The notes below the pieces were generated by a model. It was not told the DNA's origin and made no database searches. It saw nothing but the letters and a program-made list of their open reading frames with translations. DNA of 64,000 nt from Hydrogenophaga sp. NFH-34. Its GTDB lineage: Bacteria > Pseudomonadota > Gammaproteobacteria > Burkholderiales > Burkholderiaceae_C. The stretch lies in NCBI RefSeq assembly GCF_021401345.1, contig NZ_JACBGE010000006.1, forward strand, positions 62,001 to 126,000, read 5' to 3'. Shown here in pieces: positions 34,654 to 43,266 of this stretch; positions within the stretch are counted from its first letter, which is position 1, and every line of letters begins with the position of its first letter. The translations under genes were made by a program, and so were the position numbers.

Positions 34654-35418
34654 TCAGGCTTCGTGCGCCACCGCGGGACGCCGCGAGGCGATCCACTTGC
34701 CCAGTGCCAGCACCAGCAGCGCGCCGGCAACGTGGGCCACCCAGTAGAGGACGCTGGAGATGACCGCTTCGTTCGTGGCCGGGTCGATGGTGCCCAGCTT
34801 GGGCACCCAGGTCCACTTGTCGGGATTGACGAAAGCCGGGTCGGTGACCACCATGCCGCCCGCGATCCAGCCCAGCAGCATGCCCCCCAGGGTGATGATG
34901 ACCGGGAAGCGCGCCATCAGCTTGATGACGAGCTGCGAGCCCCAGACGATGATGGGGATCGAGATCAGCAGGCCCAGCACGACCAGCAGCATCGAGTGGT
35001 CCTGACCGGCGTTCTGCGCCGCGCCCGCGATGGCGATGACGTTGTCCACGCTCATGACCAGATCGGCCACGATGATGGTCTTGATGGCGGCCAGCAGCTT
35101 GTCGCTGCCCTGGATGTTGTCGTGCCCCTCTTCATCGGGGGCCAGCAACTTGATGCCGATCCACACCAGCAGGATGGCGCCGACGAGCTTCAGGAATGGA
35201 ATGTTCAGCAACGTCATCGCGAAGGCAATCAGGATGACGCGCAACACGATGGCCCCGGCGGTGCCCCAGATGATGCCCTTGGTGCGCTGGGCCGGCGGCA
35301 GCTTGCGGCAGGCCAGCGCAATCACGACCGCGTTGTCGCCGCCGAGCAGGATGTCGATGATGATGATCTGCCCCAGCGCGATCCAGAACGGCGCGTGGGT
35401 GAGAAAGTCCAAATCCAT
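34654..35418 (-). CDS. TerC-family integral membrane protein (Mn-related)
   Basis: The 254-residue protein has about seven membrane helices and the two TerC Asp motifs, DILLGGDNAVVIAL (about 21-34) and DLVMSVDNVIAIAG (about 119-132). Members such as Alx are implicated in manganese export or metal loading of exoenzymes. GAGGAC before the ATG is a good ribosome-binding site. A yybP-ykoY Mn riboswitch in the 5' leader on the same strand fits a manganese-linked role and predicts induction by Mn. The gene is convergent with the MBL-fold gene. Confidence 0.93.
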   Translation of the reverse strand: MDLDFLTHAPFWIALGQIIIIDILLGGDNAVVIALACRKLPPAQRTKGIIWGTAGAIVLRVILIAFAMTLLNIPFLKLVGAILLVWIGIKLLAPDEEGHDNIQGSDKLLAAIKTIIVADLVMSVDNVIAIAGAAQNAGQDHSMLLVVLGLLISIPIIVWGSQLVIKLMARFPVIITLGGMLLGWIAGGMVVTDPAFVNPDKWTWVPKLGTIDPATNEAVISSVLYWVAHVAGALLVLALGKWIASRRPAVAHEA

Positions 35419-35584
35419 GAGAGTCCTCGATAGGTGTCGTTATGGGTCCCGAACCCCGGCCAGCCCGGCTGTGCGTTCCCGCCTTCGGCACGGCAGGACG
35501 GTGCCAGCAGGCGCCCGACCTTGCCTGTGTGACGATGGACACGTGGAGCGAAGGGGCGTGCGCGGAGCCTGACACCGACCCTGG
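35419..35584 (-). other. Expression-platform region of the terC leader
   Basis: These 166 bases between the riboswitch aptamer and the terC start contain no gene. They are GC-rich with several possible stems, including a degenerate dRS3-like segment near 35473-35500. No clear intrinsic terminator is visible. Confidence 0.5.
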
Positions 35585-35708
35585 CGGGCCTGTCAAAGGT
35601 CTTGCTCGACCCGCCGGCAGCGGGCCCGGAGCGCCGGGCGCCTGAAAGGCACCGTGGTGACGACGAACCGGACGGTCGGGGAAGACCGCAGAGCTACTCC
35701 CCTTCGAA
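35585..35708 (-). promoter_or_regulatory. yybP-ykoY manganese riboswitch
   Basis: On the minus strand the leader starts with AAGGGGAGTAGCTCTGC (5' conserved motif, plus coordinates about 35689-35705) and ends with GAGCAAGACCTTTGACA (about 35593-35609). These two conserved parts flank GC-rich stems, as in the yybP-ykoY class that senses Mn2+. It lies about 170 bp upstream of the terC ATG. Family knowledge links this riboswitch to TerC/Alx and MntP genes. The switching mechanism (terminator or ribosome-binding-site masking) was not resolved. Confidence 0.85.
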
Positions 35709-35834
35709 GCGCCGATTGTAGGTGCGCGCCCGCGCGGTGGCACATCGGTGGCGTACGCAGTTCCCACAAGCGGCACGGGGTGTCGGCGCTGGGGAAACCA
35801 CCACCCTGGCCCGGGGTCTTATGATCCGCACCCC

Positions 35835-36233
35835 ATGGCCGGCATCCACATTTCCGACATCGAAGCCGCGATCAACCACTGGCGCGAGCGCACGCCCTCG
35901 CCCGACGGCGTGTCGCTGGCGCCACCGGTGCACGCCCTGGCCGAAGTCTATGCCCGCCTGGTTTTCCTGCACCACCATGAGGTGGATGAGCACGACATCC
36001 CCGACGCCGCCCGCTCGGCCTGGCTGGCCTGGGTGGACACGCAGCCCGACACCCCGTGCATCGCCATCTGCTCCACCAGCCAGGGCGACGCGCACTGCAA
36101 GGGCTGTGGCCGCAGTTTCGAGGAAGTGCAGCTCTGGACGGGCATGAGCCCGGCCCAGAAGCGGGTGGTCTGGCGGCGCATCACGCAGGAAGGCACGGCC
36201 TGGCGCTTCAACCGCTACGCCGAGCGCGGTTAG
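35835..36233 (+). CDS. DUF3717 plus DUF1289 protein
   Basis: Starting at ATG 35835 gives 132 residues. The N-terminal half (IHISDIEAAINHWRERTPSP through DIPDAARSAWLAW) matches DUF3717. The C-terminal half has the DUF1289 pattern: PCIAICSTSQGDAHCKGCGRSFEEVQLW, with four Cys (CxxxC...CxxC-type) that probably bind metal. A TATGAT hexamer ends nine bases before the ATG and no Shine-Dalgarno sequence is visible. An upstream in-frame extension to 35748 is open but unlike the family. Function is unknown for both domains. Confidence 0.85.
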   Translation: MAGIHISDIEAAINHWRERTPSPDGVSLAPPVHALAEVYARLVFLHHHEVDEHDIPDAARSAWLAWVDTQPDTPCIAICSTSQGDAHCKGCGRSFEEVQLWTGMSPAQKRVVWRRITQEGTAWRFNRYAERG

Positions 36234-36303
36234 CGGCGCACGGCCGGGCCGTGCGCCTGCGGGGGCCAGTCGCGGCGCCCCTGCAGGCGCCAGGGTGCGG
36301 TGC

Positions 36304-36318
36304 TATGCTGACCGCATG
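36304..36318 (+). promoter_or_regulatory. -10 element placed for a leaderless transcript of the YvlD-like gene
   Basis: TATGCT at 36304-36309 ends six bases before the ATG at 36316. A poor -35 candidate, CTGCAG, lies 17 bp upstream. No ribosome-binding site is present. Confidence 0.4.
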
Positions 36319-36666
36319 AAACTCATCCTGACTTGGCTGCTGGCAGCCTGTGCACTGTTGATGGTGGCGTATCTCTACCCCGGCGTGCAGGTGCAGAATT
36401 TCACATCGGCCCTGGTGGCGGCCCTGGTCATCGGGCTGTTCAACATGGTGCTGCGGCCGATACTCGTTGTGCTGACACTGCCGGTCACCATCGTCACGCT
36501 CGGGCTGTTTCTGTTCGTGATCAACGCCCTGCTGTTCTGGGCGGCCGGCTCCATCCTCGCCGGCTTTCACGTCAACGGCTTCTGGGCGGCCCTGCTGGGC
36601 TCGCTGATCTATTCGGCCCTGATGCTGCTGGTCAATGCCGCCGTGCGCTCACTGCTTGCGCGCTGA
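36316..36666 (+). CDS. YvlD/phage holin family 4-like small membrane protein
   Basis: The 116-residue protein has four hydrophobic helices and the family motif LFNMVLRPILVVLTLPVTIVTLGLFLFVINALLFW, found in the 4-TMS phage holin superfamily IV group (YvlD-like). These are widespread chromosomal membrane proteins, not true phage holins. It starts at MKLILTWLL; an extra seven-codon extension upstream is unlikely. Its last 18 bp overlap the convergent protease gene. Function unknown. Confidence 0.88.
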   Translation: MKLILTWLLAACALLMVAYLYPGVQVQNFTSALVAALVIGLFNMVLRPILVVLTLPVTIVTLGLFLFVINALLFWAAGSILAGFHVNGFWAALLGSLIYSALMLLVNAAVRSLLAR

Positions 36667-38244
36667 TTCCTTCATCTCTTCGCGCTGAAGCGTGTCCAGC
36701 GCCCGCAACCGGGCGTCCACGATGGCCAGCTCCATGCCATCGGTACGCTCGTTCGCCGGCAGGGCCTGCGCGGTCTTGAGCCGCTCGATCGCGCCCGGGT
36801 AATCCAACTGGGCCGCCCGCGCCTCGGCTTCGGCGCGGATGGCGTGCAGACGCCGCCCCTGGGCTTGCTGCGCGCGGGCCAGCAGTTGCCAGGCCCCCGC
36901 ATCGCGCGGGTGCTGCACCACCCAACCGCTCAGGCGCGCACTCACCAGCGCCGGCGCGCCGCCGGTCAAGGCGGCTTCGGCCGCGCTCAGCACCAGCGCC
37001 CGCCGGTCGCTGGACAACGCCGCGTCACGCACCGGCAGCCAGTCGGCATCGGCCACCGGGGTCCCCGCGGCCTTCGCTCGCGCCACCACTTCCAGCCACA
37101 GGGCGTCCAGCACCCACTGGGCTTGCGGGTCGCCCTGGGCCCGCAGCGAGCGCGCCAACGCGAGCGCGGACTGCCGCTCGCCCAGGCGCAGGGCCGACAG
37201 TGCGCCCGCATAGCGCTCGGCGGGTGTGGCCTGCGGCGCCTGGCCAGCCTGCCACCAGACGCGCCAGCGCTCCGGCGCCTTTTCCGACAGTACCCGCGCG
37301 CGCGCCGAGGCGTAGGCGTGCACCGCCGCCGCCTCGGAGGCGGCCACTGCCGATTTGCGCGGCCCGACCGGCGCGCTGGCAGCGCCGGCCGGCAACCGCG
37401 CGCGCATGTCGGCCATGCGCTCGGTGCTCAGCGGGTGGCTGCGCAGGTAGGGATAGGAGCCGTCGTCATTCAGCCGCGACACCTGCTGCAGCTTGTCGAA
37501 CATCGAAACGAAACCATGCCCGTCGAAACCCGCGTCGGTGAGCACGCTAAAGCCCACCCGGTCGGCCTCGCGCTCCATGTCGCGCGAGAAGTTGAGCTGG
37601 TTCTGCACCGCCATCGCCTGCCCACCCATGATCGCCGCGTTGGCCACGTCCACGTTGGAGCTGGCGCTGGCCGCCAGCGCGCCCAGGATCATGGCGCCCA
37701 GGATCCAGGGCGCCTGCTGCGACTGGCGGCTGAGCATGCGCGCAATGTGCCGCTGCGCCACGTGCGAAAACTCGTGCGCCAGCACACTGGCCAGCTCTTC
37801 AGGGGTTTCGGTCACGGCCACCAGGCCCAGCTCCACCCCCAGATACCCCCCTGGCAGGGCAAAGGCATTGACCTGCTTGGTGTTGGACAGCATCAGCTCC
37901 CAGGCCAGGCGCTCGTCCAGTTCGGGCGACAGCTCGCCCCGCTTGCGCGCCGCCACCAGCAGGGGCTGCCACAGCAAATCGAGGTAATCCACCAGCACCG
38001 CATCGTCCAGATAGTCCGGATCGCGGTAGATGCTGCGCGCGATGCTGTCGCCCAGTCGGCGTTCTTCGCTCAGCCCCATGTCCGAGCCGTCGCCCAGCGA
38101 AGGCAGCGACGAGCCCACCCGCCCTGGTGGGGTGCTTTGCGCCTGGGCGGGCGCCGAAGGCGACAGGGAAGCGGTCAGCACCAGGGCGCACAGGGCAGCG
38201 GCCAGCGACACGGCGCGCACGGAAGAGGCTGCAGGGACAAGCAT
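36649..38244 (-). CDS. bepA: BepA-like M48 periplasmic metalloprotease with TPR region
   Basis: Starting at 38244 gives 531 residues with a signal peptide (AVSLAAALCALVLTASLSPSAPAQAQ). The M48 domain has HEFSHVAQRHIARML (HExxH, about 152) and the third ligand helix in MEREADRVGFSVL. The C-terminal 250 residues are TPR-like helices, as in BepA (YfgC), which checks assembly of outer-membrane proteins such as LptD and BamA. A 139-codon upstream in-frame extension lies opposite moaC and lacks a signal, so it is not used. The start is 43 bp from the divergent moaC. Confidence 0.9.
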   Translation of the reverse strand: MLVPAASSVRAVSLAAALCALVLTASLSPSAPAQAQSTPPGRVGSSLPSLGDGSDMGLSEERRLGDSIARSIYRDPDYLDDAVLVDYLDLLWQPLLVAARKRGELSPELDERLAWELMLSNTKQVNAFALPGGYLGVELGLVAVTETPEELASVLAHEFSHVAQRHIARMLSRQSQQAPWILGAMILGALAASASSNVDVANAAIMGGQAMAVQNQLNFSRDMEREADRVGFSVLTDAGFDGHGFVSMFDKLQQVSRLNDDGSYPYLRSHPLSTERMADMRARLPAGAASAPVGPRKSAVAASEAAAVHAYASARARVLSEKAPERWRVWWQAGQAPQATPAERYAGALSALRLGERQSALALARSLRAQGDPQAQWVLDALWLEVVARAKAAGTPVADADWLPVRDAALSSDRRALVLSAAEAALTGGAPALVSARLSGWVVQHPRDAGAWQLLARAQQAQGRRLHAIRAEAEARAAQLDYPGAIERLKTAQALPANERTDGMELAIVDARLRALDTLQREEMKESARKQ

Positions 38245-38287
38245 CTTCGTATGATGCCGCCAAGCGCCCAGGGTTTCTGTAAATCCC

Positions 38288-38821
38288 ATGCAAAGTTTGC
38301 CTGACATGCCCGACACCCCGACTCCTCCGACCGACCAGCCTGCCCACAGCCCCCTGACGCATTTCGATGCCCAGGGCCAGGCCCACATGGTAGACATTGC
38401 CGCCAAGGCGGCCACGCACCGGGTGGCCATTGCCGAAGGCCGCATCACCATGCAGCCCGCCACACTGGCACTCATCCGCGAGGGCCATGCCCGCAAGGGC
38501 GACGTGCTGGGCATCGCCCGGATCGCCGGCATCCAGGGTGCCAAGCGCACCAGCGACCTGATTCCGCTGTGCCATCCGATCGCGCTCACCCGCGTGACCG
38601 TGGACTTTGAGCTCGAACCCGACACCCCGGCCGTGCGCTGCCTGGCCCGGGCCGAGTGCACCGGCCCGACCGGCGTTGAAATGGAAGCCCTGACCGCCTG
38701 CAGCGTGGCCCTGCTGACGATCTACGACATGTGCAAGGCCGCCGACCGGGGCATGACGCTGCAACACGTGCGGCTGCTGGAGAAACACGGTGGCAAGAGC
38801 GGGCATTTTGTGGCCGAATGA
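38288..38821 (+). CDS. moaC: Cyclic pyranopterin monophosphate synthase
   Basis: The 177-residue protein has MoaC motifs: [64 protein letters not shown] and a final [15 protein letters not shown]. MoaC rearranges 3',8-cyclo-GTP to cPMP, the first stable molybdopterin intermediate. The Pro/Thr-rich first 20 residues are an extension; a later Met at 38306 is also possible as start. No other molybdenum-cofactor gene is nearby. Confidence 0.95.
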   Translation: MQSLPDMPDTPTPPTDQPAHSPLTHFDAQGQAHMVDIAAKAATHRVAIAEGRITMQPATLALIREGHARKGDVLGIARIAGIQGAKRTSDLIPLCHPIALTRVTVDFELEPDTPAVRCLARAECTGPTGVEMEALTACSVALLTIYDMCKAADRGMTLQHVRLLEKHGGKSGHFVAE

Positions 38822-38848
38822 GCGCATGCCACCCGGGAGAGCGTTGCC

Positions 38849-39934
38849 ATGAAAACCTTCCAGTGCACCCAATGCGGCAGCCTGGTGTTCTTCAACGATC
38901 TGGTCTGCGTGACCTGCCGCCACGCGCTGGGCTTCGACCCTGAGGCGCTCAGCCTGCAGACTGTGGGTCCCGAAGAAGGGGGTGACATCGACGGCCCCTG
39001 GCGCTTCTGCCGCAACCACGCCGACCACCAGGCCTGCAACTTCCTCGTCGTGGCCGACGATCCCGACGACTACTGCGTCTCGTGCCGGCAGACCCGCGTC
39101 ATCCCCAACCTCGAAGTCCCCGGCAACCGCCTGCGCTGGGCCATCATCGAACACGCCAAACGGCGGCTGTACTACACCCTCGCCAAACTCGGCCTGGAAA
39201 ACGCCCGCTCCAGCGACGCTCCGCTACCGACCCCGGTCTACGAATTCCGTGAAGACGTGCCCGGCGAAGAGCCCGTGATGACCGGCCACGCCAACGGCCT
39301 CATCACCCTCAACATCGCCGAAGCCGACGACACCGAGCGCACCCGCCGGCGCACCCACCTGCACGAGCCCTACCGCACCCTGCTCGGCCACCTGCGGCAC
39401 GAAGTGGGCCACTTTTACTGGGACCTGTTCTTCCCGAACGACTCCCCCGCCCTGGAACGGTTTCGCCAACTGTTCGGCGACGAACGCACCGACTACGGCC
39501 AGGCCCTGCAACGCCACTACGCCTCCGGCCCACCCGCCGACTGGCCCGCGCACCACGTCAGCAGCTACGCCACCATGCACCCCTGGGAAGACTGGGCCGA
39601 AACCTGGGCCCACTACCTGCACCTGATGGACCTGCTGGAAACCGCCGCCCACTTCCAGATGCAGTTCAGCCTGCAAGGCCCGGGCGAAGCGGTCACCACC
39701 CGGTGCCAGGATCCCTACGGCCCCACCACCGACGCCCAGACCGCGCAGCCAACCTTCGCCGAGTTGCTCAGCCAAGGCATGGCCACTTCACTCGTGCTCA
39801 ACAGCCTCAACCGCAGCCTGGGACAGGACGACGCCTATCCATTTGCGCTGTCGACACCGGTGCTGGAGAAATTGGGGTTTGTGCATGAGGTGGCAAGCCG
39901 GCAAGGTGCAAAGCCTCCGGTTTCGGCTGCCTGA
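38849..39934 (+). CDS. Putative zinc-binding metallopeptidase
   Basis: The 361-residue protein has an N-terminal zinc-ribbon (FQCTQCGSLVFFNDLVCVTCRHALGF), a second Cys cluster (FCRNHADHQACNFLV, DYCVSCRQTR), and a catalytic-looking HLRHEVGHFYWDLFF (HExxH, about 190-197). This is the pattern of the Peptidase_Mx putative zinc-binding metallopeptidase family. It is cytosolic with no signal. It starts 27 bp after moaC. Substrate unknown. Confidence 0.88.
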   Translation: MKTFQCTQCGSLVFFNDLVCVTCRHALGFDPEALSLQTVGPEEGGDIDGPWRFCRNHADHQACNFLVVADDPDDYCVSCRQTRVIPNLEVPGNRLRWAIIEHAKRRLYYTLAKLGLENARSSDAPLPTPVYEFREDVPGEEPVMTGHANGLITLNIAEADDTERTRRRTHLHEPYRTLLGHLRHEVGHFYWDLFFPNDSPALERFRQLFGDERTDYGQALQRHYASGPPADWPAHHVSSYATMHPWEDWAETWAHYLHLMDLLETAAHFQMQFSLQGPGEAVTTRCQDPYGPTTDAQTAQPTFAELLSQGMATSLVLNSLNRSLGQDDAYPFALSTPVLEKLGFVHEVASRQGAKPPVSAA

Positions 39935-40152
39935 GACCCTTGGTATCGCCCTGGCAGTTGGCTGAGGCTTGCCTTGGTCGTCCCACCCATTCGTTTGGGT
40001 GCTGCGCCACCCGTCGGCAATCAGCAGCCATGGAACAACACGCCGTGCGACTCCCGTGAAATGTGCCTCTCGCCCCAGAGTGCCCTGATGCGATTCCACA
40101 GACATATCGCAAAATGCAGAAAATTGTTTTCTCGGACCGCGCCTCGGCCAAC
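39935..40152. other. Gene-free gap at the start of the second glycan locus
   Basis: No gene is seen beyond a possible N-terminal extension of the dehydrogenase (alternative starts at 40063 and 40114). No convincing promoter or terminator was recognised. Confidence 0.5.
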
Positions 40153-41463
40153 ATGCAAGCCCCCCTCCAGACACTTCATGACCGACTTCAAGATAAGACA
40201 TTTGCCGTCGGCATATTCGGGCTGGGCTATGTGGGCCTCCCCCTGGCGCTGCGTTTTAGCGAGGTCGGGGTCAAGGTTCTGGGCTTCGACATCGACACAG
40301 CCAAGGTTGACAAGCTCAATGCCGGCCAGAGTTACATCGAGCGACTCACGCCAGACCTGATCCGGCAAGCCCGCGAACGAGGCTTCGAAGCCACCACCGA
40401 CTTCGCCCGCACCACCGAGGCTGACGCCCTCATCATCTGCGTGCCAACCCCGCTCAACCACCACCGCGAGCCCGACCTGAGCTTCATCGTCAACACGGTG
40501 GAAGCCATGCTGCCCCACATGCACGAAGGGCAACTCGTGAGTCTGGAAAGCACCACCTGGCCCGGCACCACCGAAGAAGTGCTGGCCCCGCGCCTGCGCA
40601 GCCGCGGGCTCGAACCCGGCCGCAATTGCGCCCTGGTATTCAGCCCTGAGCGCGAAGACCCCGGCAACCCGCACTATGGCACCAAGGACATTCCCAAGGT
40701 CATCGGTGGCATGACTCCCGAGTGCTTGGCACTGGGTCAGGCTGTCTATATCCACGCCATCCAGACCTTGGTGCCTGTGAGCAGTCCCAAGGCCGCCGAA
40801 ATGACCAAGCTGCTGGAAAACATCCACCGCAGCGTCAACATCGGTTTGGTCAACGAAATGAAGATCGTGGCCGACAAGATGGGCATCGACATTCACGAAG
40901 TCATCGACGCTGCCGCCACCAAGCCCTTTGGCTTCGTGCCCTACAAGCCCGGCCCCGGCCTGGGCGGGCACTGCATCCCCATCGACCCGTTTTACCTGAC
41001 CTGGAAAGCACGCGAATACGGTGTCAACACCCGCTTCATCGAACTGGCGGGCGAGATCAACCACCACATGCCGCACTGGGTGGTGGGCAAGGTGGCCGAC
41101 GCATTGAACGACCGAGGCAAGGCCGTCAAGGGTAGCCGCATTCTGGTGCTCGGTCTGGCCTACAAGAAGAACATCGACGACACCCGCGAATCGCCCGCCG
41201 TCGAGATCATGGATCTGCTGCAAGGCAAGGGGGCGGAAGTGGCATACAGCGACCCGCACGTGCCCACCTTCCCGCGCAAGCGCAACTACCAGTTCGACCT
41301 GAACTCCGTGCCGCTCACGGCCGACAACATCGCCGGCTTCGACTGCCTGGTGCTGGCCACCGACCACGATGCGTTCGACTACGCGCTGCTGCAACGGCAT
41401 GCGCGGGTGATCGTGGATACGCGGGGAAGGCTGCCCGTTTCCGATAACACCGTCGCAGCCTGA
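40153..41463 (+). CDS. UDP-N-acetylhexosamine 6-dehydrogenase (WbpA/TviB-like)
   Basis: From ATG 40153 the product is 436 residues, the length of WbpA. It has the NAD-binding motif [18 protein letters not shown], the middle helix signature [27 protein letters not shown], the catalytic Cys in [17 protein letters not shown], and the C-terminal [17 protein letters not shown]. It oxidises C6 of a UDP-HexNAc (GlcNAc or GalNAc) to the uronic acid with two NAD+. Two in-frame ATGs upstream (40063, 40114) lack family similarity, but no start has a good ribosome-binding site. It opens the second polysaccharide locus. Confidence 0.93.
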   Translation: MQAPLQTLHDRLQDKTFAVGIFGLGYVGLPLALRFSEVGVKVLGFDIDTAKVDKLNAGQSYIERLTPDLIRQARERGFEATTDFARTTEADALIICVPTPLNHHREPDLSFIVNTVEAMLPHMHEGQLVSLESTTWPGTTEEVLAPRLRSRGLEPGRNCALVFSPEREDPGNPHYGTKDIPKVIGGMTPECLALGQAVYIHAIQTLVPVSSPKAAEMTKLLENIHRSVNIGLVNEMKIVADKMGIDIHEVIDAAATKPFGFVPYKPGPGLGGHCIPIDPFYLTWKAREYGVNTRFIELAGEINHHMPHWVVGKVADALNDRGKAVKGSRILVLGLAYKKNIDDTRESPAVEIMDLLQGKGAEVAYSDPHVPTFPRKRNYQFDLNSVPLTADNIAGFDCLVLATDHDAFDYALLQRHARVIVDTRGRLPVSDNTVAA

Positions 41464-41485
41464 GGCCATTCTCGCAAGACCTGCC

Positions 41486-41791
41486 ATGAACGCCCGAGAA
41501 CTGCTGGACAACCTCAACCTTCTGGACGAAAGCGAAAGGATCGAGGCCAAGCGGGCGCTGGATGCAGGCAAATCCGTGCTGGAAACGATATGCGCTTTCG
41601 CCAACGAACCCGGCCTGGGCGGCGGCTACGGCTCGACCGCGCTGCTCGCCACCCCGGACCCCTTATCGGGTAAGGTAGCCCAGCGGTTTCGTGAGCACGC
41701 CCCTATGCGCGACACCCTGATAAAAGTCTGGTTACTCATCACACCAGGCAACCAGACGCCAAAGAAATCGGCAATTGGACGATCCGCATGA
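41486..41791 (+). pseudogene. Relic: truncated AlbA_2 protein joined to a decayed copy of the ABC flippase start
   Basis: The 101-codon frame is a mosaic. Residues 1-48 (ELLDNLNLLDESERIEAKRA through ICAFANEPGLGGGY) are the beginning of an AlbA_2/Schlafen-type protein cut off after about 48 residues. The middle is unrecognisable. The end, MRDTLIKVWLLITPGNQ (from 41705), matches the first residues of the ABC transporter at 43266 (MRDTLKKVWTLFTPAEQ). At DNA level the first 27 bases agree at 25 positions. This indicates insertion and rearrangement at the 5' end of the flippase gene. It is unlikely to be functional. Confidence 0.7.
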
Positions 41792-43266
41792 AACTGCCAC
41801 TTGGTCAGTTGCTCAAGGAGCCAGAGGGCAAGACGCTGGAGTTCAAGCGCGACCTGTCATCGCCGCGCAACATGCTCAAGACGCTGGTGGCTTTTGCCAA
41901 TGCGGCCGGGGGCAGGCTGGTCATCGGCGTGGACGATGCACGCCAGGTGGTAGGCGTGGTCGACCCGCTGGACGAAGAAGAGCGCATCTGCAACCTGATC
42001 GCCGACGGCATATCGCCCCGCCTAGTGCCCAATGTCGAACTGATAAGCGCAGGCCAGCACACGCTGCTGGTCGTTGAAGTGTTTCCCAGCAACGCCCGCC
42101 CGCACCACCTGCACAGCCTGGGGCCAGAACAGGGCGTGTACGTGCGACTGGGCTCCAGCAACCGCCAGGCGGGGACGGACTGGATCGCCGAGGCACGCCG
42201 CGCCGCCTCCGGCCAGGTATTCGACGAACAACCCATGCCCGAACTCGGCCTGGACAACCTGGATCTGGCCGCCATGGCGCGCCTGTTCAGACCGGCACGC
42301 AAGCTTGATGAACACACCCTGCAAAGCCTGAAGCTATTGCGCCTCGAACAAGGCCGCCTGGTCCCCACACGGGGCGCCATCCTACTTTTCAGCCAGGAAC
42401 GCGAACGGCATTTCCCCGACGCCTGGGTGCAGTGCGGACGCTTTCACGGGCTCGACAAGGTGGACATCTTCGATCAGCACGAGGTGCATGGCCATCTGCC
42501 TGATGCCGTGGAACAGATCGAGCTGTTCCTGAAAAAACATGCTTTCAAAACCGCCCGCTTTGGCGCCATGCGGCGCGAAGACGTGTGGAGCATTCCCCTG
42601 ACCATGCTGCGCGAGGCCATTGTCAACGCCCTGGTGCACAGCGACTACGCACAACGCGGCACCCCTGTTCGCGTGGCCTTCTTCGATGATCGCATCGACA
42701 TCGAGAGCCCCGGCCTGCTGCTGCCGGGCATGACCATCGACGACATGAAAAGCGGCATCTCGCGCATCCGCAACCCGGTCATCGCCCGCATATTCCGCGA
42801 ACTGGGCCTGGTCGAGCAATGGGGCAGCGGCATACGGCGCATCTTCGCCGAAGCCGCCCGGCAAGGTCTGCCCGAACCTGTCATCGAGGAAATCGCAACT
42901 GGCGTGCGGCTGCGAATCTGGTTGGCACAACGGCAAGCGCCAGAGCCTTCACAGTCCGATCACTCCCCAGGCACCGGCGGTGAGCAGGGCGGCCTATCAC
43001 GGCTAGAGTCACGGCTAGAGTCACGGCTAGAGTCACGGCTGGCGGCCAAGGTGGTGGTGGCGCTGCGCGAACAAGCCGCCGGCAAAGCCGACCTCGCCAA
43101 GGCCCTGGGCCACGCCACGGTCTCGGGCGAACTGCACAAACAAATCCGCCGCCTAGTGAAACTGGGCATCGCCGAAATGACACTTCCGGACAAACCGCAG
43201 AGCCGGCTGCAGAAGTACCGGCTGACCCCTCAAGGCAAGCGTATGTTGGAAAGCCCCGAAAACTGA
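41788..43266 (+). CDS. AlbA_2 (Schlafen-like) DNA-binding protein with C-terminal GHKL-type ATPase region
   Basis: The 492-residue protein has an N-terminal AlbA_2 domain (EGKTLEFKRDLSSPRNMLKTLVAFANAAGGRLVIGVDD), a central part and an HATPase_c_4-type segment (LREAIVNALVHSDYAQRGTPVRVAFFDDRIDIESPGLLLPG; IRNPVIARIFRELGLVEQWGSGIRRI). A helical linker contains RLES repeated, encoded by a 12-bp tandem array at 42997-43040, and a winged-helix-like C-terminus follows (about 420-490). Such proteins are often labelled RecG-like or transcriptional regulators; related Schlafen/AlbA proteins appear in defence islands. It overlaps the ABC transporter start by one base. Confidence 0.85.
   Translation: MKLPLGQLLKEPEGKTLEFKRDLSSPRNMLKTLVAFANAAGGRLVIGVDDARQVVGVVDPLDEEERICNLIADGISPRLVPNVELISAGQHTLLVVEVFPSNARPHHLHSLGPEQGVYVRLGSSNRQAGTDWIAEARRAASGQVFDEQPMPELGLDNLDLAAMARLFRPARKLDEHTLQSLKLLRLEQGRLVPTRGAILLFSQERERHFPDAWVQCGRFHGLDKVDIFDQHEVHGHLPDAVEQIELFLKKHAFKTARFGAMRREDVWSIPLTMLREAIVNALVHSDYAQRGTPVRVAFFDDRIDIESPGLLLPGMTIDDMKSGISRIRNPVIARIFRELGLVEQWGSGIRRIFAEAARQGLPEPVIEEIATGVRLRIWLAQRQAPEPSQSDHSPGTGGEQGGLSRLESRLESRLESRLAAKVVVALREQAAGKADLAKALGHATVSGELHKQIRRLVKLGIAEMTLPDKPQSRLQKYRLTPQGKRMLESPEN
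42997..43040 (+). repeat. 12-bp in-frame tandem repeat (3.7 copies)
   Basis: The unit TCACGGCTAGAG is repeated three times perfectly and followed by eight more bases. It encodes RLES repeats in a predicted helical linker. Copy changes keep the frame. Confidence 0.92.

Noticed and set aside
43001-43040. RLES array as a phase-variation switch
   Set aside because: The unit is 12 bp, so copy changes preserve the frame and cannot switch the gene off.
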